From contig DAHXMP010000302.1 of NCBI GenBank assembly GCA_027371665.1, forward strand, positions 1-8,223: a stretch of 8,223 nucleotides of DNA, in the 5' to 3' direction. This document shows positions 6,590-8,223 of the stretch, in pieces (within the stretch, counting starts at the first letter, position 1; each line of letters begins with the position of its first letter). The translations under genes were made by a program, and so were the position numbers. The stretch comes from Bacteroidota bacterium (GTDB lineage Bacteria; Bacteroidota; Ignavibacteria; Kapaibacteriales; UBA2268). The notes below the pieces were generated by a model, which was given only the letters and a program-made list of their open reading frames with translations, was not told the origin of the DNA and did not search any database.

Positions 6590-6910
6590 TTATATTTCTA
6601 CAACTACCCGCGGAGTTATAAATTTTTTTTCGTAGCCGTTGTTGTAACCATGTATTTTGAATTTCCTGTGGAGGAGCTTTTCGTCGAGTAAGTCTTTGTT
6701 TAATGAAATGCTGTATTGGAGTCGTTTTTCGAGGTCACCTAAAATTTTATAAGCCTCGGTAATTTCGAGGAAACGGTTAAGGTTTTCTGAAGTATTTTCA
6801 CAAACGTCTGGATGGTACCTCCTTATGAGCCTGTAATATGCTATTTTAATCTGCTCTGTGGAGGCTGTCCTCTGAACTCCGAGTATTTTATAATAATCTT
6901 TCTCTATCAT
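6590..6910 (-). CDS. Small J-domain (DnaJ-like) protein
   Basis: A 106-residue protein that is almost only a J domain, the module that stimulates the ATPase of an Hsp70 (DnaK) partner. DYYKILGVQRTAS (5-17) begins helix I, IKIAYYRLIRRYHPD (21-35) is helix II with the HPD motif at 33-35, and FLEITEAYKILGDLEKRLQY (47-66) forms helices III and IV. About 40 residues follow with no Gly/Phe-rich linker, zinc-finger cysteines or membrane segment, so this is not DnaJ or CbpA. The tail (70-106) is basic and unfamiliar and may bind a client. It is transcribed on the same strand as flhA, 167 bases downstream of it. A terminator-like hairpin and a possible promoter lie between, so it is probably a separate unit. 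The start lacks an obvious Shine-Dalgarno. The partner is unknown. Confidence 0.88.
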   Translation of the reverse strand: MIEKDYYKILGVQRTASTEQIKIAYYRLIRRYHPDVCENTSENLNRFLEITEAYKILGDLEKRLQYSISLNKDLLDEKLLHRKFKIHGYNNGYEKKFITPRVVVEI

Positions 6911-6941
6911 GCTAAAGTCTTTTAATTTTCATTGCACTTCA

Positions 6942-6970
6942 AATTTAACAAATCCTGAATCAGCCGTCAA
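6942..6970 (-). promoter_or_regulatory. Candidate sigma-70-like promoter of the J-domain gene
   Basis: On the minus strand TTGACG (6965-6970, five of six matches to TTGACA) is followed after exactly 17 bases by TAAATT (6942-6947, four of six matches to TATAAT). The predicted start of transcription is near 6935, giving a leader of about 25 bases. Spacing and position are right, but the -10 match is modest and AT-rich DNA yields such pairs by chance. Confidence 0.35.
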
Positions 6971-7029
6971 TACGTATAAATACTGAAGTTTTGATTTTAA
7001 TAAATTTTTTCCCTTTTCCCCTATTCGAT

Positions 7030-7070
7030 AAAAAAATAAAAGGAATAAAATTCAATAATTTATTTCTTTT
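7030..7070 (-). terminator. Candidate intrinsic terminator after flhA
   Basis: On the minus strand, 7 bases past the flhA stop, AAAAGAAATAAA (7059-7070) pairs with TTTATTCCTTTT (7038-7049) over 12 positions with one A/C mismatch and a 9-base loop. ATTTTTTT (7030-7037) follows. The order of hairpin then T-tract is right. The stem has only one G-C pair, so it would be weak. Confidence 0.45.
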
Positions 7071-7077
7071 AAAATTA

Positions 7078-8223
7078 CTACACTATTTTCACGGCACTCT
7101 GAATTTCGATTTCCGTTTCTGCAGGAAGTTCGGTATAGCTAATTACGCTTAACATCGGGAACTGAGAATGAACCAGCCTGTATAAATAAGGCCTTACCTG
7201 TGCTGAACATATTAATACAGGCAGATACCCTGCAAGAGTAATTTCGTCAATTGCCTCATTCAGGCTCGTTTGTATATCTTTAATCACATTCGGTGCCAGC
7301 CCTAAAGTAACACTCGTGCTTGCCTGGGTGTTGGACTGCAGGGCATTAGTCATAGTTAGCTCGATTTGAGGGTCTAAGGAAATGACGTGTACAACTCCGT
7401 TCTGGTCCTGATATAGTTTTTTAATCGTTTCCGATAAATTGTGCCTTACGTATTCAGTAAGGACATCAATATTTTTAGTAACCTTATAATATTCGAGCAA
7501 TGACTCGCTTACAATAGGCAAATCCCTGACAGGTATTCCTTCACGAAGGAGGTTCTGTAGGACTTTCTGGATTACTGCTACAGGCAGAGTTTCAGGCTTG
7601 ATTTCATCGAAGAGAGCGGGATAATCGGTCTTCATGTTTTCAAGCAGGTGTTTAATATCCTGCCTTGTCAACAACTTGTCAGCGTTACGCTTAAGGAGCT
7701 CTGTCAGGTGAGTTGTAAGCACCGTAGCGGCTTCGACGACTGTATAGCCCATAATTTCGGCATTTTCCCTCTCCGAAATCGTAATCCACGTGGCAGGCAA
7801 TCCGAAGACCGGTTCGGTTACGGTAATTCCTGTCAATTGGCCTTCAGCAGTTCCGGGATTCATTGCGAGAAGCATATTGGGATGAAGGATGTTTCTTGCA
7901 AGCTCGTTCCCGCGTATTTTTATGACATATTCTTCAGGTTCGAGCTGTAAATTATCACGAACCCTTACAGGCGGCAAAATAATACCAAGTTCGCTCGCAA
8001 GCTGACGACGGACATTCGTAATTCGCTTAAATACATCTCCGCCCTGAGCCTCGTCAACAAGAGTTATAAGAGTATATCCAAGCTCTATTTCAACCGGGTC
8101 AACCTTGAGAAGTTCCTCAACGGGCTGTTCTTCGGGCTTCCTGGCTTTTTCGGCATCGGCAAGTTCTTCGCGAAGCTTCTCCTCATCTTTTTTCTTAATC
8201 TGCTGTGTCCTCAGATAAGCAAG
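7078..8223 (-). CDS. flhA: Flagellar biosynthesis protein FlhA, C-terminal part (5' end beyond window)
   Basis: FlhA is the membrane export gate of the flagellar type III secretion apparatus. Its cytosolic domain docks chaperone-substrate complexes and sets export order. The 381 visible codons begin at LAYL, the likely end of the last membrane helix. A charged linker follows (KKKDEEKLREELADAEKARK). The cytosolic domain shows GYTLITLVDEAQGGDVFKRI, RRQLASELGIILPPVRVRD, NEYV-like EEYVIKIRGNELAR, a GYTVVEAATVLTTHLTELL region, and RDLPIVSESLLEY. The C-terminal subdomain ends PMLSVISYTELPAETEIE. The reading frame is open through the window edge. The in-frame TTG at 7975-7977 is internal (ILPPVRV continues across it) and is not a start. 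The flagellar paralogue is preferred over the injectisome SctV from sequence style and not from context. It is the last gene of its transcript, with a terminator-like hairpin behind it. Confidence 0.96.
   Translation of the reverse strand, partial: LAYLRTQQIKKKDEEKLREELADAEKARKPEEQPVEELLKVDPVEIELGYTLITLVDEAQGGDVFKRITNVRRQLASELGIILPPVRVRDNLQLEPEEYVIKIRGNELARNILHPNMLLAMNPGTAEGQLTGITVTEPVFGLPATWITISERENAEIMGYTVVEAATVLTTHLTELLKRNADKLLTRQDIKHLLENMKTDYPALFDEIKPETLPVAVIQKVLQNLLREGIPVRDLPIVSESLLEYYKVTKNIDVLTEYVRHNLSETIKKLYQDQNGVVHVISLDPQIELTMTNALQSNTQASTSVTLGLAPNVIKDIQTSLNEAIDEITLAGYLPVLICSAQVRPYLYRLVHSQFPMLSVISYTELPAETEIEIQSAVKIV

Noticed and set aside
7648..7950. A 100-codon plus-strand open frame
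   Set aside because: It is antisense to conserved FlhA sequence and has no recognisable domain.
7975..7977. TTG as the start of a 299-residue protein
   Set aside because: The frame continues upstream with unmistakable FlhA sequence to the window edge, so this codon is an internal Leu.

Overview
The window is an AT-rich stretch of a Gram-negative bacterial chromosome, dense with housekeeping genes. The organism is envelope-bearing: two lipoproteins with signal peptides, an undecaprenyl-diphosphate phosphatase, and a phosphoheptose isomerase that supplies heptose for LPS. It is also flagellated, since FlhA is present. The AT-rich intergenic DNA, the protein flavours and the flagellar gene fit the FCB/Chlorobi side of the tree, with Ignavibacteria as my best guess. 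This is an impression from protein style and not a computed placement. I see no tRNA, rRNA, CRISPR array, insertion sequence or phage gene.

Layout, left to right. Positions 1-1400 hold a minus-strand pair: uppP, followed by a cyclophilin-type peptidyl-prolyl isomerase lipoprotein that runs off the left edge. The two genes overlap by four bases (ATGA). Upstream lies a separate minus-strand gene for a small DUF4870-type membrane protein (1527-1904). It ends in a clear intrinsic terminator at 1480-1516, which also shows that the uppP reading frame should not be extended upstream of position 1400. A lipoprotein of unknown function follows (1983-2630). Next is a minus-strand pair, cysS (start about 5114) then a Rossmann/DUF2520 protein (2740-3633), 11 bases apart.

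A divergent intergenic region (5115-5280) separates cysS from a plus-strand pair: engB (ribosome-assembly GTPase) and gmhA (sedoheptulose-7-phosphate isomerase), 12 bases apart. gmhA converges on a small minus-strand J-domain protein (6590-6910). The right end is the C-terminal 381 codons of flhA, whose N-terminal membrane part lies beyond the window. An AT-rich hairpin with a T-tract follows flhA.

The genes serve the envelope lipid carrier (uppP), LPS heptose (gmhA), protein folding (cyclophilin, J protein), translation and ribosome assembly (cysS, engB), and flagellar export (flhA). I found no convincing undescribed multi-gene system. The points most worth checking are the unrecognised lipoprotein, the minimal J-domain protein next to flhA, a loop insertion in CysRS, and the shared upstream elements of the DUF4870 and lipoprotein genes.
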